NCBI GenBank assembly: GCA_015231375.1
Contig: JADGBT010000008.1
Coordinates: 1-64,000 of the forward strand
Direction of reading: 5' to 3'
Source: Magnetococcales bacterium
GTDB lineage: Bacteria; Pseudomonadota; Magnetococcia; Magnetococcales; Magnetaquicoccaceae
DNA: 64,000 bases
Positions 1-8,725 of the stretch are shown here, in pieces. Made by a program: the position numbers and the translations under genes. Position 1 is the stretch's first letter; the number at the start of each line of letters is the position of its first letter. The notes below the pieces were generated by a model that worked only from the letters and a program-made list of their open reading frames with translations, did not search any database and had not been told where the DNA came from.

Positions 1-247
1 GACACAGGGTGCGGACGAGTTCCGGATGCGCGGGTTGGAGTTGTGCGATGGGGAGTGGAATCTGCACGCCGTGGCGCATAACCTCAAGAAACTACAGGTG
101 GAATGCGTCCGCAGAGGGAAGAAAGGGACCAAATGGCTCCATTGAAGCGGGATTTCCGCTTTTTTGTCGGTGAAACCGGGCTACCAGGGCCAGATTTCGG
201 TCAACTGACCGCCGAAACCAACTGGTCAGTCCATTTTGCGACAGGCT
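1..247 (+). mobile_element. 3' end of an insertion sequence (IS1182-like)
   Basis: The window opens inside an insertion sequence. A transposase C-terminus ends at 145, followed by about 100 non-coding bases. The outer edge is probably near 245-247, where the downstream reading frame stops resembling RadC; read on the minus strand the edge begins GAGCCTGTCGCAAAATGG, a plausible terminal inverted repeat. The other end lies outside the window, so neither the matching repeat nor the target duplication can be checked. Family assignment rests on the short transposase tail only. Confidence 0.6.
2..145 (+). CDS. Transposase, C-terminal fragment (5' end outside window)
   Basis: Only the last 47 residues are visible. 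The segment WNLHAVAHNLKKLQ near the end matches the C-terminal signature of DDE transposases of the IS1182/IS4-like group, in which a short helix with AHNLKKL follows the catalytic Glu region. The reading frame is open to the left edge of the window. It would catalyse cut-and-paste movement of the element that appears to have truncated the neighbouring radC. Whether the full gene is intact cannot be judged here. Confidence 0.7.
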   Translation, partial: TQGADEFRMRGLELCDGEWNLHAVAHNLKKLQVECVRRGKKGTKWLH

Positions 248-605
248 CATAGGCGGTGGCCTTGTCCGGATCATCCAGGGCGGGCTTGTCGCGGCCCGCC
301 TGATCTTCGAGATAACGCCGCGTCACCGGAGGAATCAGCGACAAGAACGCCGCAGCCGCCTCTCCCACGCCCGGAATCGCGGCCAGGTCCGACGGATCGG
401 CCTCCAGGGCCGCCGACAGTCCCCCGAACCGCTTCAACAGCAGATGGGCCAGGGCGTTGGTGTCCTGACGGGGCAGAACGTTGAACAGCAACAACTCCAG
501 CACCTGATGGTCCTCGAACCCTTCGAGTCCCTCCTCCAGAAAGCGGCGCCGCAGCCGTTGGCGGTGACCGTGATGCAGTCCGGCGTGATCGGGCTTCTTG
601 TCCAT
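201..605 (-). pseudogene. radC: radC, N-terminal half only, truncated by an IS
   Basis: The 134-residue product starts as a normal RadC (UPF0758): a basic start with HRQRLRRRF, the LLLFNVLPRQDTN segment, and the helix-hairpin-helix AAIPGVGEAAAAFL at about residues 74-87. RadC is usually about 225 aa and its C-terminal half is a JAB1/MPN metalloprotease-like domain with an HxH motif. That half is absent: homology ends near DDPDKATAY and the frame runs about 20 more codons into IS sequence before stopping. The start codon at 605 has AGGAAG seven bases upstream. RadC's cellular role is unclear even when intact. I consider this a disrupted gene. Confidence 0.8.
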
Positions 606-665
606 GGATGCGCTTCCTCTATGCCGGAACGGTCCGAGGTGATATCATAGGAACCTTTCTTTAAG

Positions 666-2132
666 ATGGTTTCAATCCAAAACGATGAACGCCCGGAGGC
701 CTTCTTGATCGACGACGACGACGCACCCCCGCCAGACGACTCCATGATACCCCCGGATCCCGAGTCGCGCCCCTCCTCCCCCACCCGCCGCCCGAGCTAC
801 TCCCACGAAGCCGAACAATCGGTGCTGGGGGCCATTCTGCTGGACAATTCGGTGATGGATCAGGTCACCGATATTTTGGTGCCGGAGGATTTCTACGTCG
901 GGGCCCACCGGATCACCTATCAGGCCATGCTGACCATCCTGGACCGGGGGGATCCGGCGGATCCGGTCATACTCAAACAATATCTGGAAAAACACAACGA
1001 ACTGGACTCCGTGGGAGGAGCGGGATACTTCTCCCGTCTCATCGACACGGTTCCGGCCACGGCCAACGCCAAAGCCTACGCCCATCTGGTGCGCGACAAG
1101 GCGATCCTGCGCGCCCTGGTCCACGCCGCCTCCTCCATCGCCGACGAGGTGTACCGCGACTCCACCCACACCGTGGACGACATGCTCGACACCGCCGAAC
1201 AACGCATCTTCGCGGTGGGCGAGAACCGGGCCAAGCGTCGCTCCAATTATACCGATGTCAAGACCATCCTGCCTCCCATTTTCGAGCGGCTCGAACGGTT
1301 GATGTCCCGTCAGGAGCTGGTGACCGGGGTTTCCACCGGATTCACCGATCTGGACCGGCTGCTCTCCGGACTGCAAAAATCCGATCTGCTGATTCTGGCG
1401 GGTCGTCCCGCCATGGGCAAGACCACCCTGGTGATGAACATGGCCGCCAACGCCGCCCTGGATCACGGCGCGCCGGTGGCGGTCTTCTCCCTGGAAATGT
1501 CCAAGGAGCAGTTGGCCACCCGTCTGCTCGCCTCCACCGCGCGGGTGGACGCCCAGGGTCTGCGCACCGGTCGCATCCAGGACGCAGACTACAACAAACT
1601 GGTCCACGCCGCCCAGGAACTCTCCCAGGCGCCCCTCTACATCGACGACTCCCCCACCTTGTCCATCATGTCGCTGCGGGCCAAGGCCCGACGCCTCAAA
1701 CGCGAAAAAGGCATCCAACTGCTGATCGTGGACTATCTGCAACTCATGCAAGGAGACGGGGATCTGGAAAACCGGGTCCAGGAAATTTCCCAGATCAGCC
1801 GGGGACTCAAAGGACTGGCCAAAGAGCTGGACATTCCGGTGCTGGCCCTCTCCCAGTTGTCGCGCAAGGTGGAAGAGCGCCCCAACAAAAAACCGATCCT
1901 GTCGGACCTGCGGGAATCCGGCTCCATCGAACAAGACGCCGACATCGTGCTGTTCGTCTACCGGGAAGAGGTCTACAAGGAAAACGATCCCTCGCTGGCG
2001 GGTCTGGCGGAGGTGATCGTGGCCAAGCAGCGCAACGGTCCCACAGGCACGGCGCGTCTGACCTTCCAGAAACAGTACACCCGCTTCGAAAACCACGCCT
2101 CGACCGAATACATGGCCAGCCACGGAGGTTGA
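666..2132 (+). CDS. dnaB: Replicative DNA helicase DnaB
   Basis: Hexameric 5'-3' helicase that unwinds DNA ahead of the replisome. The 488-residue protein has the all-helical N-terminal domain (about residues 45-150, EAEQSVLGAILLDN) and a RecA-like motor. The Walker A motif GRPAMGKTT lies near residue 246, Walker B VDYLQLM near 355, and the conserved DLRESGSIEQDAD segment follows. Length is typical; the first 40 residues are an acidic, Pro-rich extension. AGGAAC lies upstream of the ATG. alr follows within a few bases, and dnaB-alr is a known gene pair in Proteobacteria. No intein is present. Confidence 0.97.
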   Translation: MVSIQNDERPEAFLIDDDDAPPPDDSMIPPDPESRPSSPTRRPSYSHEAEQSVLGAILLDNSVMDQVTDILVPEDFYVGAHRITYQAMLTILDRGDPADPVILKQYLEKHNELDSVGGAGYFSRLIDTVPATANAKAYAHLVRDKAILRALVHAASSIADEVYRDSTHTVDDMLDTAEQRIFAVGENRAKRRSNYTDVKTILPPIFERLERLMSRQELVTGVSTGFTDLDRLLSGLQKSDLLILAGRPAMGKTTLVMNMAANAALDHGAPVAVFSLEMSKEQLATRLLASTARVDAQGLRTGRIQDADYNKLVHAAQELSQAPLYIDDSPTLSIMSLRAKARRLKREKGIQLLIVDYLQLMQGDGDLENRVQEISQISRGLKGLAKELDIPVLALSQLSRKVEERPNKKPILSDLRESGSIEQDADIVLFVYREEVYKENDPSLAGLAEVIVAKQRNGPTGTARLTFQKQYTRFENHASTEYMASHGG

Positions 2133-2137
2133 ATCCC

Positions 2138-3283
2138 ATGACACCCCATCCTCCCGGACGCCCCACCTGGCTGGAGATCGATCTGGCGGCCATCGTGCAC
2201 AATTTCGGCGTGGCCCGGCAGAGCGTCGGGGAGGGATGCGCCTTGTATCCGGTGATCAAGGCCAACGCCTATGGTCTGGGAGCGGTGCCCGTCGCCAGGG
2301 CCTTGACAGCCGCCGGGGCCCACGGCTTTTGCGTGGCCATGGTGGAAGAGGCCATCCCGTTGCGGGCCGCCGGCATCGAACTGCCCATCATTTTGCTGTC
2401 CGGATTCATTCCTGGCCTGGAGCATCAGGTGTGCGCCCTGGATCTGGAGCCGGTCATCTTCGATCTGGAGGCGGCCCGCCGCCTGAGCCAACTGCGGGGG
2501 CCGCACGCGCCGCCGATTCCGGTCCACGTCAAGATCGACACCGGCATGGGACGGGTGGGATTCGCCGCCGACCGGCTGTCCGAGGTGGTGGCCAGCCTGG
2601 ATCGACTGCCCGGCATCCAACTGGATTCCATTCTCTCCCATCTGGCCCGCGCGGACGAAATCGAGGGGGCGGAGACCACCCGTCGGCAATTAGAGACCCT
2701 GCTGGCGGCGGTGGAGAACCTGGGGCCACGGGGTCGGACCTTGCGACGCTCCATCGGCAACAGCGCGGGTCTGCTGGGCACTCCGGAGGCCCGTCTGGAG
2801 TGGGGACGACCCGGCGTGATGCTCTATGGCGCCTCGCCGTTTTATCCCCGCCGCAACTGGCGCGACGACGGTCTGCGTCCGGTGGTGCGCTGGGTGACCC
2901 ATGTGCTGTCGATCCGCGAGGTGCCGGCGGGCACGCCGTTGGGCTATGGTCATGAATTCGTCACCCGCAAAGCCTCGCGGATCGCCCTGCTGCCCGTGGG
3001 TTACGCCGACGGCTATGGCCGGCTGCTGAAAGGACGCGCTCAAATTTTGACACAGGGATGTCGGGCGCCGGTGGTGGGTCGCATCTCCATGGATCTGACC
3101 CTGGTGGACGTGACCCATATCCCGAAAGCCGTGGCAGGAAGCCAGGTTATCCTGCTGGGCGCCGATGGCCCGGCGTTCATCGGCGTCGAAGAGATGGCGG
3201 ACTGGATGGAGACCATCCCTTATGAGGTGCTGTGCCGTCTGGGTGCCCGCGTGCCGCGCCACTACCGGCCTGACCTCCCATAA
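2138..3283 (+). CDS. alr: Alanine racemase
   Basis: PLP enzyme that interconverts L- and D-alanine, supplying D-Ala for peptidoglycan. The 381-residue product has the PLP lysine in YPVIKANAYG (K41) and the catalytic tyrosine in GYADGY (Y289), plus IDTGMGRVGF and IGNSAG, which line the cofactor pocket. A TTG at 2129 would overlap the dnaB stop, but the ATG at 2138 is better placed: GGAGG at 2124-2128 is nine bases upstream. Cotranscription with dnaB is likely. Confidence 0.96.
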   Translation: MTPHPPGRPTWLEIDLAAIVHNFGVARQSVGEGCALYPVIKANAYGLGAVPVARALTAAGAHGFCVAMVEEAIPLRAAGIELPIILLSGFIPGLEHQVCALDLEPVIFDLEAARRLSQLRGPHAPPIPVHVKIDTGMGRVGFAADRLSEVVASLDRLPGIQLDSILSHLARADEIEGAETTRRQLETLLAAVENLGPRGRTLRRSIGNSAGLLGTPEARLEWGRPGVMLYGASPFYPRRNWRDDGLRPVVRWVTHVLSIREVPAGTPLGYGHEFVTRKASRIALLPVGYADGYGRLLKGRAQILTQGCRAPVVGRISMDLTLVDVTHIPKAVAGSQVILLGADGPAFIGVEEMADWMETIPYEVLCRLGARVPRHYRPDLP

Positions 3284-3407
3284 TCAGCCGTCTTTGTTAC
3301 GTTTTTTCCTCTTTCTGGGTATCGTCAATTTCAAACGGCACACAAATTGCTCTAAAGGTCTGCACATCCCAACCGCCGCACCTCGGATACCAAGGACGGC
3401 CATTTGA

Positions 3408-5552
3408 ATGACTACAGAGCAAAGGAGAACCCCTGTGACCGGCGCCCCAAACGAGTTGGACCCCTCCCGTCAAGAATCCCCTCAAGCCAAGCCCGATATC
3501 CTTATCGCGCCCACCGAGGGTCAACGCCGCGCGGCGACCATCCAACGCCGGAAGCGCATTGGCAAACATCTGTCCGAAGCGCTGATCGCCGCTGTGGTCG
3601 GTGGCGTGGTCACGATCATGGTGTGGCATCAGGCCTCTCCGCCCACGGCCCAGACCACTGAAACCCCATCGGTGGTGATCGCCGGCTCCAATCCGGGCGC
3701 CACCAGCGCCAGCCCGATCACCCTTCCGGCCCAGAGCGGCGCCCAGACGGCGGCCATCGCTCCCAGGACGGAAAACAAACCCGCCGCCCATCCGGAAACG
3801 GATGCGGCCAAGGGCAACACCCCCCAGACCACGGCCAAACTGGAGATCATCCCGACTCCGGTCGGCACGCCGATGAATGCGACCGCGAGCGTCAAAACGG
3901 ATGACGGTCGTCAGACTTCCGACACCCTCGCCAAAAGCGGCGCCGTGCCCACCGACGACATGATGGAAGACGCCATCAGCGCGGAGATGGAAGCGCCCCT
4001 GGCCGAGTCGGCCTCCGGCGCCCTGGCCATGGAACCGGGTCAAACCGGCGCCACGGACAGCGCCAAGACGGCGAAAATCGACGCGGAGGAAGCCCGTCAG
4101 GTTCCGGTGATCCAGGCCAAGAGCGAACCGGTGAAACCGACGGAAGGCGCCATCCCGATGGCCAAGCCGGAAGCCAAGACCACGCCGCTGCCCGCTCCCA
4201 AGGCCGCTGTCCACGCAGCCGACGCCAAAGCCGCGCCGATGATCGATCCCAAGGCCGCAGCCGCCACGGTCAAAACCGACGCCAAACCGGCCACGACCAC
4301 GGCCACGGCCACCCTGGCCAAACCCGAGCCCAAAACCCACTCCGAAGCCAAGGCGGGTTTCCCGCAGGTGCAAGCGGATGGTCATTTCCTGGTGACAGCC
4401 GGATCCTACTCCAACGCCCTGGGCGCGGAGAAGATCCAGAAGAAACTGACGGATGCGGGCATTCCGGTGCGTCTGCGCAAAAGCACGCTCAACAACCACA
4501 CCGTGCATCATCTGCTCACCGGTCCCTTCGCCAACGCGGAACTGGCGGGTCAGGCCGTGGCCACGATCAAGGAACGCACCGGCGTCGAGGCCCGCTATGT
4601 GAGCATGCCTGAAGCCAATCCCCAATCGGCCAAGACCATGACCAAACAACCCGCGACCGCCGTCAAGGAAAGTGCGGCCAAAGAGAATCAGGCCAAAGCC
4701 GCGACTCCGGCCAAGGAGATCATCAAGGCCATGGCCCCGGCCCAAAAGGAAACCGCCAAGGCCGCAGCCCCGATCAAGGAGATCGCCAAAGCCGCCGCTC
4801 CGGTCGCCACTCCCGCTGCCAAGGAGAGCAAAGAGGTCAAGGAAGTCGCCAAGATCGCCGCTCCCGCCGCCAAAGAGAGCGCCGCCAAGGCTGTGGTGAA
4901 AGAAGTCGCCAAGGTCGCCGCTCCGGTCAAAGAGACCAAGGAAGTCGCCAAGGCCGCCGCTCCGGTCAAAGAGACCAAAGAGACCAAGGAAGTCGCCAAG
5001 GTCGCCGCTCCGGTCAAAGAGACCAAAGAGACCAAAGAGGTCGCCAAGGCTTCCGCTCCCGCTACCAAAGAGAGCGCCAAGGCTGCGGTCAAAGAGGTCG
5101 CCAAGGCTTCCGCTCCCGCTACCAAGGAGAGCGCCAAGGCTGCGGTCAAAGAGGTCGCCAAGGCTTCCGCTCCCGCTACCAAAGAGAGCGCCAAGGCTGC
5201 GGTCAAAGAGGTCGCCAAAGCCTCCGCTCCCGCTACCAAAGAGAGCGCCAAGGCTGCCGTGCCCGCCAAAAAGGAGACCACCACCGCCAAGGCCAAAGAG
5301 CACGCCGCTCCCCATGCCGGTGAATTCGTGGCCAACGCCGGATCCTTCAGCAATCCGGACAACGCCAATCAGTTGCGTCGTCGTCTCACGGAGCGTGGCA
5401 TCCCCTCTTACAGCAAGGTGTCCACGATCAACGGCAAAGAGTACACCCACGTGATGGTCGGCCCCTACTCCACCCAGCGTGAAGCGGATGTGAAGATGGG
5501 TTCGGTCCAAAAAGAGGTCGGTGTCATGGCCAAGGCGATGCCGGTCCACTAA
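3408..5552 (+). CDS. Inner-membrane protein with two SPOR domains and a long Lys/Ala-rich linker
   Basis: Product of 714 aa. A single membrane span lies near residues 45-65 (LSEALIAAVVGGVVTIMVW), so the bulk is periplasmic. Two SPOR domains, which bind glycan strands lacking stem peptides at division sites, occupy about residues 322-400 (HFLVTAGSYSN) and 636-714 (EFVANAGSFSN). Between them is a roughly 230-residue Lys/Ala/Glu-rich linker with near-identical 19-residue repeats. It resembles DedD/FtsN-type proteins in plan, but the two SPOR copies and the linker length are unusual. A GTG at 3435 with AAGGAG seven bases upstream is an equally good start (705 aa); the ATG at 3408 has only AAGGA at spacing 11. 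A cell-division or envelope role is inferred. Confidence 0.85.
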   Translation: MTTEQRRTPVTGAPNELDPSRQESPQAKPDILIAPTEGQRRAATIQRRKRIGKHLSEALIAAVVGGVVTIMVWHQASPPTAQTTETPSVVIAGSNPGATSASPITLPAQSGAQTAAIAPRTENKPAAHPETDAAKGNTPQTTAKLEIIPTPVGTPMNATASVKTDDGRQTSDTLAKSGAVPTDDMMEDAISAEMEAPLAESASGALAMEPGQTGATDSAKTAKIDAEEARQVPVIQAKSEPVKPTEGAIPMAKPEAKTTPLPAPKAAVHAADAKAAPMIDPKAAAATVKTDAKPATTTATATLAKPEPKTHSEAKAGFPQVQADGHFLVTAGSYSNALGAEKIQKKLTDAGIPVRLRKSTLNNHTVHHLLTGPFANAELAGQAVATIKERTGVEARYVSMPEANPQSAKTMTKQPATAVKESAAKENQAKAATPAKEIIKAMAPAQKETAKAAAPIKEIAKAAAPVATPAAKESKEVKEVAKIAAPAAKESAAKAVVKEVAKVAAPVKETKEVAKAAAPVKETKETKEVAKVAAPVKETKETKEVAKASAPATKESAKAAVKEVAKASAPATKESAKAAVKEVAKASAPATKESAKAAVKEVAKASAPATKESAKAAVPAKKETTTAKAKEHAAPHAGEFVANAGSFSNPDNANQLRRRLTERGIPSYSKVSTINGKEYTHVMVGPYSTQREADVKMGSVQKEVGVMAKAMPVH
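5046..5258 (+). repeat. Tandem 57-bp repeat inside the SPOR protein gene
   Basis: Three full copies and one partial copy of a 57-bp unit start at 5046, 5103, 5160 and 5217. Each encodes a 19-residue unit rich in KASAPATKES and AKAAVKEVA. Copies are almost identical at the DNA level, including synonymous sites, which indicates recent duplication or slippage. More diverged versions of the same theme extend upstream to about 4650. Confidence 0.95.
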
Positions 5553-5592
5553 GCGTCACACGGTTTTCAATCCAAACCGTCTGTTCTCCCCG

Positions 5593-5653
5593 CCCCCCGG
5601 TTGAAGTCTTTGATGCTTTCCTTCAAAGACCTCGACCGGGGGGATCTTTTTGG
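5593..5653 (+). terminator. Rho-independent terminator after the SPOR gene
   Basis: A stem of about 20 bp pairs CCCCCCGGTTGAAGTCTTTGA with the region 5621-5643 (only two G-T-type mismatches) around a short loop, followed by ATCTTTTT. It sits about 40 bp past the stop at 5552. It also separates the plus-strand genes from the convergent Dab locus; the T run lies on the plus side only. Confidence 0.9.
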
Positions 5654-5717
5654 GCCGCTCGCGACGATGACACCCTTTCGGCACCTGTGCGCTTTGCCGT
5701 CAACGCACCAGAAACCG

Positions 5718-7214
5718 TCAACGCCCCGGTATCCCAACACCCCCCACCTGCTCCACCCAGGCCTGGGCCGCAGCCCGGGTCGGATCCAGCAACACCGCGT
5801 CCGGGAACCAGCCCGCCACCAGAATCAACAGCCCGAACACCATCAGGATCGCCTGTTCACGGGGCAGCAGGGCAGGCAGAACGCCGGGCACGCCCGTGCC
5901 CAACGGACCGAGAAAAGCCTTGCGATAAAAGCCCAGAAAATAGCCCGCCCCCAGAATCACCCCGCCCAACGCGGCCAATCCGGAACCGATGTGATCCCGC
6001 AGCGCGCTGGTCAGCAGCAGCAACTCTCCCGGAAAACCCGAAGTCATGGGCATGCCCATGCCGGCCAGCCCAAAAAAAAGCACGCATCCGGCCAGCACCG
6101 GCAAAGGACGGGAGAGGCCGCCCAGATGGATCAGATCCGTGGAACCGAGCCTCTGATGGAGAAATCCGGCCATCAGAAACAATCCCCCCGAAACCAGGGA
6201 AAAATTGAGCAACTGCGCCACCGCGCCCTGCACCCCCTCGACGGTGAAGCTGGAGAGTCCCAGCACCACCAGTCCCACATGGCCGATGCTGGAAAAGGCC
6301 AACAGGCGACGCAGATTGCTTTGGGACAGGGCCGACAAGGCGCCATACACGATGGTGACCACGGCGAGACCGACCAGCAGCCAATGGAGTTCCCGCGCCA
6401 CCAGCGGCGTCAGGGGAAACAGAAAACGCAGCAAGCCATAAGCCCCCAGTTTCAGCCCGGTCATGATGGCGGCGATCACCACCGGTCCTTCCATGGCCAC
6501 GATGGGCAGCCAGACATGCAGCGGCACGATGGGGATCTTGACCCCGAAGCCGATCAGCAGCAAAAAGAAAACCGGCCACTGGGCCTCTCTGGAGAGGGGT
6601 TCGGCCAGCAGGCGGGTCAGGTCGAAGGTGTGGGGACCGGGATGGGCCAGGGTGGTGAGCAGCAGACCGAACAGCAACGCCGCCCCGCCCGCGAGCATGA
6701 ACAGGGTGTATTTGACCGCCGCGTGACGCCGATTGGGGCCTACGCCCCACAAGGCGACGAGGAAATAGATGGGGATCAGGGTCAATTCCCAAAAGAAGAA
6801 GAACAAGATGGTATCCAGGGCGCAGAAAATACCAAGGGTCAACCCTTCGAAAAGCAGCAGCAACGCGAAATAAAAGCGCGGCATCACCCGGTTGGCCAGA
6901 TTCCAACTGGCCACCAGGGTGGCAAGAAACAACAGCGCGCCAGCGGGCAGAAACAAGACGGACAGGCCATCCACCCCCACCAGATAGGTGACGCCCAGAG
7001 AGGGGATCCAGGAGTGACGCTCCAGCAACTGAAAGCCGGAGCCGGAAAAATCCACAGCCGCGACCGCAGCCAGGGCCAACAGCAGCTCCAAGATCCCACA
7101 GGCCAGGGCGACACTGCGGGCCAGTCGGCCATTGGGCACGATCCAGGCGCACAGGGCACCCGCCATGGGCAGGCCGATCAGCAATGAAAGCAGGGGCAGA
7201 TCCAGGAGCGTCAT
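5718..7214 (-). CDS. NuoM-like proton-translocating antiporter subunit (last gene of the Dab locus)
   Basis: A 498-residue polytopic protein of the complex I/Mrp antiporter family (Proton_antipo_M). Residues needed for proton movement in NuoM are visible: Glu in TM5 (FFFWELTLIPIYF), Lys in TM7 (GFGVKIPIVPLHVWLP), Lys in TM8 (GLKLGAYG) and Glu in TM12 (GFPGELLLL). The ATG at 7214 overlaps the preceding stop as ATGA and has GGAGA six bases upstream; an in-frame start at 7283 would overlap far more. No other complex I genes are present, so it probably works with DabA/DabB rather than in respiration. The exact partner is inferred. Confidence 0.88.
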   Translation of the reverse strand: MTLLDLPLLSLLIGLPMAGALCAWIVPNGRLARSVALACGILELLLALAAVAAVDFSGSGFQLLERHSWIPSLGVTYLVGVDGLSVLFLPAGALLFLATLVASWNLANRVMPRFYFALLLLFEGLTLGIFCALDTILFFFFWELTLIPIYFLVALWGVGPNRRHAAVKYTLFMLAGGAALLFGLLLTTLAHPGPHTFDLTRLLAEPLSREAQWPVFFLLLIGFGVKIPIVPLHVWLPIVAMEGPVVIAAIMTGLKLGAYGLLRFLFPLTPLVARELHWLLVGLAVVTIVYGALSALSQSNLRRLLAFSSIGHVGLVVLGLSSFTVEGVQGAVAQLLNFSLVSGGLFLMAGFLHQRLGSTDLIHLGGLSRPLPVLAGCVLFFGLAGMGMPMTSGFPGELLLLTSALRDHIGSGLAALGGVILGAGYFLGFYRKAFLGPLGTGVPGVLPALLPREQAILMVFGLLILVAGWFPDAVLLDPTRAAAQAWVEQVGGVGIPGR

Positions 7215-8716
7215 GGCCGTTCTCCCCATTCCATATAGGGTGCGGACAGGGTGTGCGAGGCGTGCTTGACCAAATCCAGCCAAGGATCGGCATCAAATCC
7301 GGAGGCCAGTTGCACCCCGATCAACAGGGCGGCCAACCCTTTTTCGGCCCAGGTGGCCCGCGCCAGGGAGGCGACCGGAGGCAGACTCGGAGACGGGGTG
7401 GCCAGAAAGGCGCGCTGAAAGGCCCAGAGCAGACAGGCCGCCGCCGCCACGTTGCCCAGGGCGGCCAGCACCGTGACCAGGGCGCCGAAGCGATCGATGG
7501 CGGCTTCCAGCAACAGATGCACCGCGTCAAAACCCGGCGTGCCGGGCATGCCCACCACCGACAAGGCGGCGACCAGAAAGGCGATGCCCACCAGCGGCAA
7601 GGGGGTGAACAGTCCGCCGAGACGTTCCAACGCCAGGCCACGGGTACGCAGATGGACGATACCGGCCATGAGCATCAACGTGGAGATGGCCAGTCCAAAC
7701 GAGCCGGTGAGCATGATCGTGCCCTGGAAGGCGTGGGGATGGAGACTGAACAGTCCGAGCATCAGAATGCCGGTATGGCTGACCACGGCGTAGGCGAGCA
7801 GTTTGCGCAGATTGGTCTGCACCAGGGCCAGCAGGGCGCTGTAGAAGATCCCGAGCGCGGCGATGACGATGACATACTCCCGCCAGTTCCACACCGCGTC
7901 CGGAAGCAAGGGCAGCAGAAAACGCAACATGCCGTAGATGCCGGTTTTCAGCCCGAGCAAAAGCACCATGGCCGAGGCCACGGTGCTGTGTTCCATCACC
8001 TGGGGGAGCCAGCCGTGGAACGGAAACAGGGGCACCCGGATGGCCAATCCATAAAACAGCAGATAAAAGATCACCCCCTGAAGATAGGGGGAGCGTTGAT
8101 CCTGAATCAAGACGGTCCATTCAAAGGACCAGGCACCCCGGGTGGCTTCGGCGTGGTGCCAGCCGAGCATGATCGTGGCGGCCAGCAGCAGCAGCAGGCT
8201 CGTGCCCATGAACTGATAATAGCGGTGAATGGCGGAGCGTTCGTCGGTGGACAAGGACCAGTTGGAAAAGAGATAGCCGATGAACAGGGTATGCAGGCCG
8301 GCCATGAGGGTGAACCACATCAGGTCCAGCGCGATGAACTGTCCCATCAGGGCGGCCTCGCAGCCGAGCACCACGGAAAAAAAACGCGGCAGACGGGTGA
8401 AATGGCGCACCAGTCCCCCGTAAAGCACCACCAGCAGACATAAAAACGCCGTCAGCAACACGAAGAAAACGGTGATCCCATCGGCTCCCGACACCTGAAC
8501 CAGCCAGTCGGTCACCGGCAGACGCAAATACCCCTGCCAGCCGGATTGCAACGGATCGAACCAGTGATGCAGCCACAAAGCCAGGGCCAGTTCGACCCCG
8601 GCGCAGCCCAACGCGATCAGCCAGGCCAACCGGTCGTGCCGGACGAACAGCAAAACCAGCGCGCCGATGACCGGCACCAGTTGCAGCCATCCGAGCCAAA
8701 AAGAGTCCACAGCCAT
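7211..8716 (-). CDS. Divergent NuoM/NuoN-like membrane subunit
   Basis: A 501-residue polytopic relative of the antiporter family. It keeps the TM7-TM8 core (RVPLFPFHGWLP, LGLKTGIYGMLRF) but the TM5 position that is Glu in canonical NuoM reads MWFTLMAGLHTL with no acidic residue, the TM7 Lys is Arg, and the TM12 motif is GTPGFDAVHLLLEAA. This suggests a structural or altered-coupling subunit. A short TAAGGTG lies five bases before the start, ten bases after the upstream stop. Tightly linked to the genes on both sides. Function beyond family membership is inferred. Confidence 0.8.
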   Translation of the reverse strand: MAVDSFWLGWLQLVPVIGALVLLFVRHDRLAWLIALGCAGVELALALWLHHWFDPLQSGWQGYLRLPVTDWLVQVSGADGITVFFVLLTAFLCLLVVLYGGLVRHFTRLPRFFSVVLGCEAALMGQFIALDLMWFTLMAGLHTLFIGYLFSNWSLSTDERSAIHRYYQFMGTSLLLLLAATIMLGWHHAEATRGAWSFEWTVLIQDQRSPYLQGVIFYLLFYGLAIRVPLFPFHGWLPQVMEHSTVASAMVLLLGLKTGIYGMLRFLLPLLPDAVWNWREYVIVIAALGIFYSALLALVQTNLRKLLAYAVVSHTGILMLGLFSLHPHAFQGTIMLTGSFGLAISTLMLMAGIVHLRTRGLALERLGGLFTPLPLVGIAFLVAALSVVGMPGTPGFDAVHLLLEAAIDRFGALVTVLAALGNVAAAACLLWAFQRAFLATPSPSLPPVASLARATWAEKGLAALLIGVQLASGFDADPWLDLVKHASHTLSAPYMEWGERP

Positions 8717-8725
8717 GGGCGCACC

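Noticed and set aside
672-2144. Long open frame antisense to dnaB (490 codons)
   Set aside because: It mirrors the GC-rich codon pattern of dnaB, has His/Gly/Val-rich nonsense composition and no ribosome site.
3297-5549. 750-codon Gly/Asp/Arg-rich open frame antisense to the SPOR gene
   Set aside because: The repeat produces an open complementary frame; the plus frame has SPOR homology and a ribosome site.
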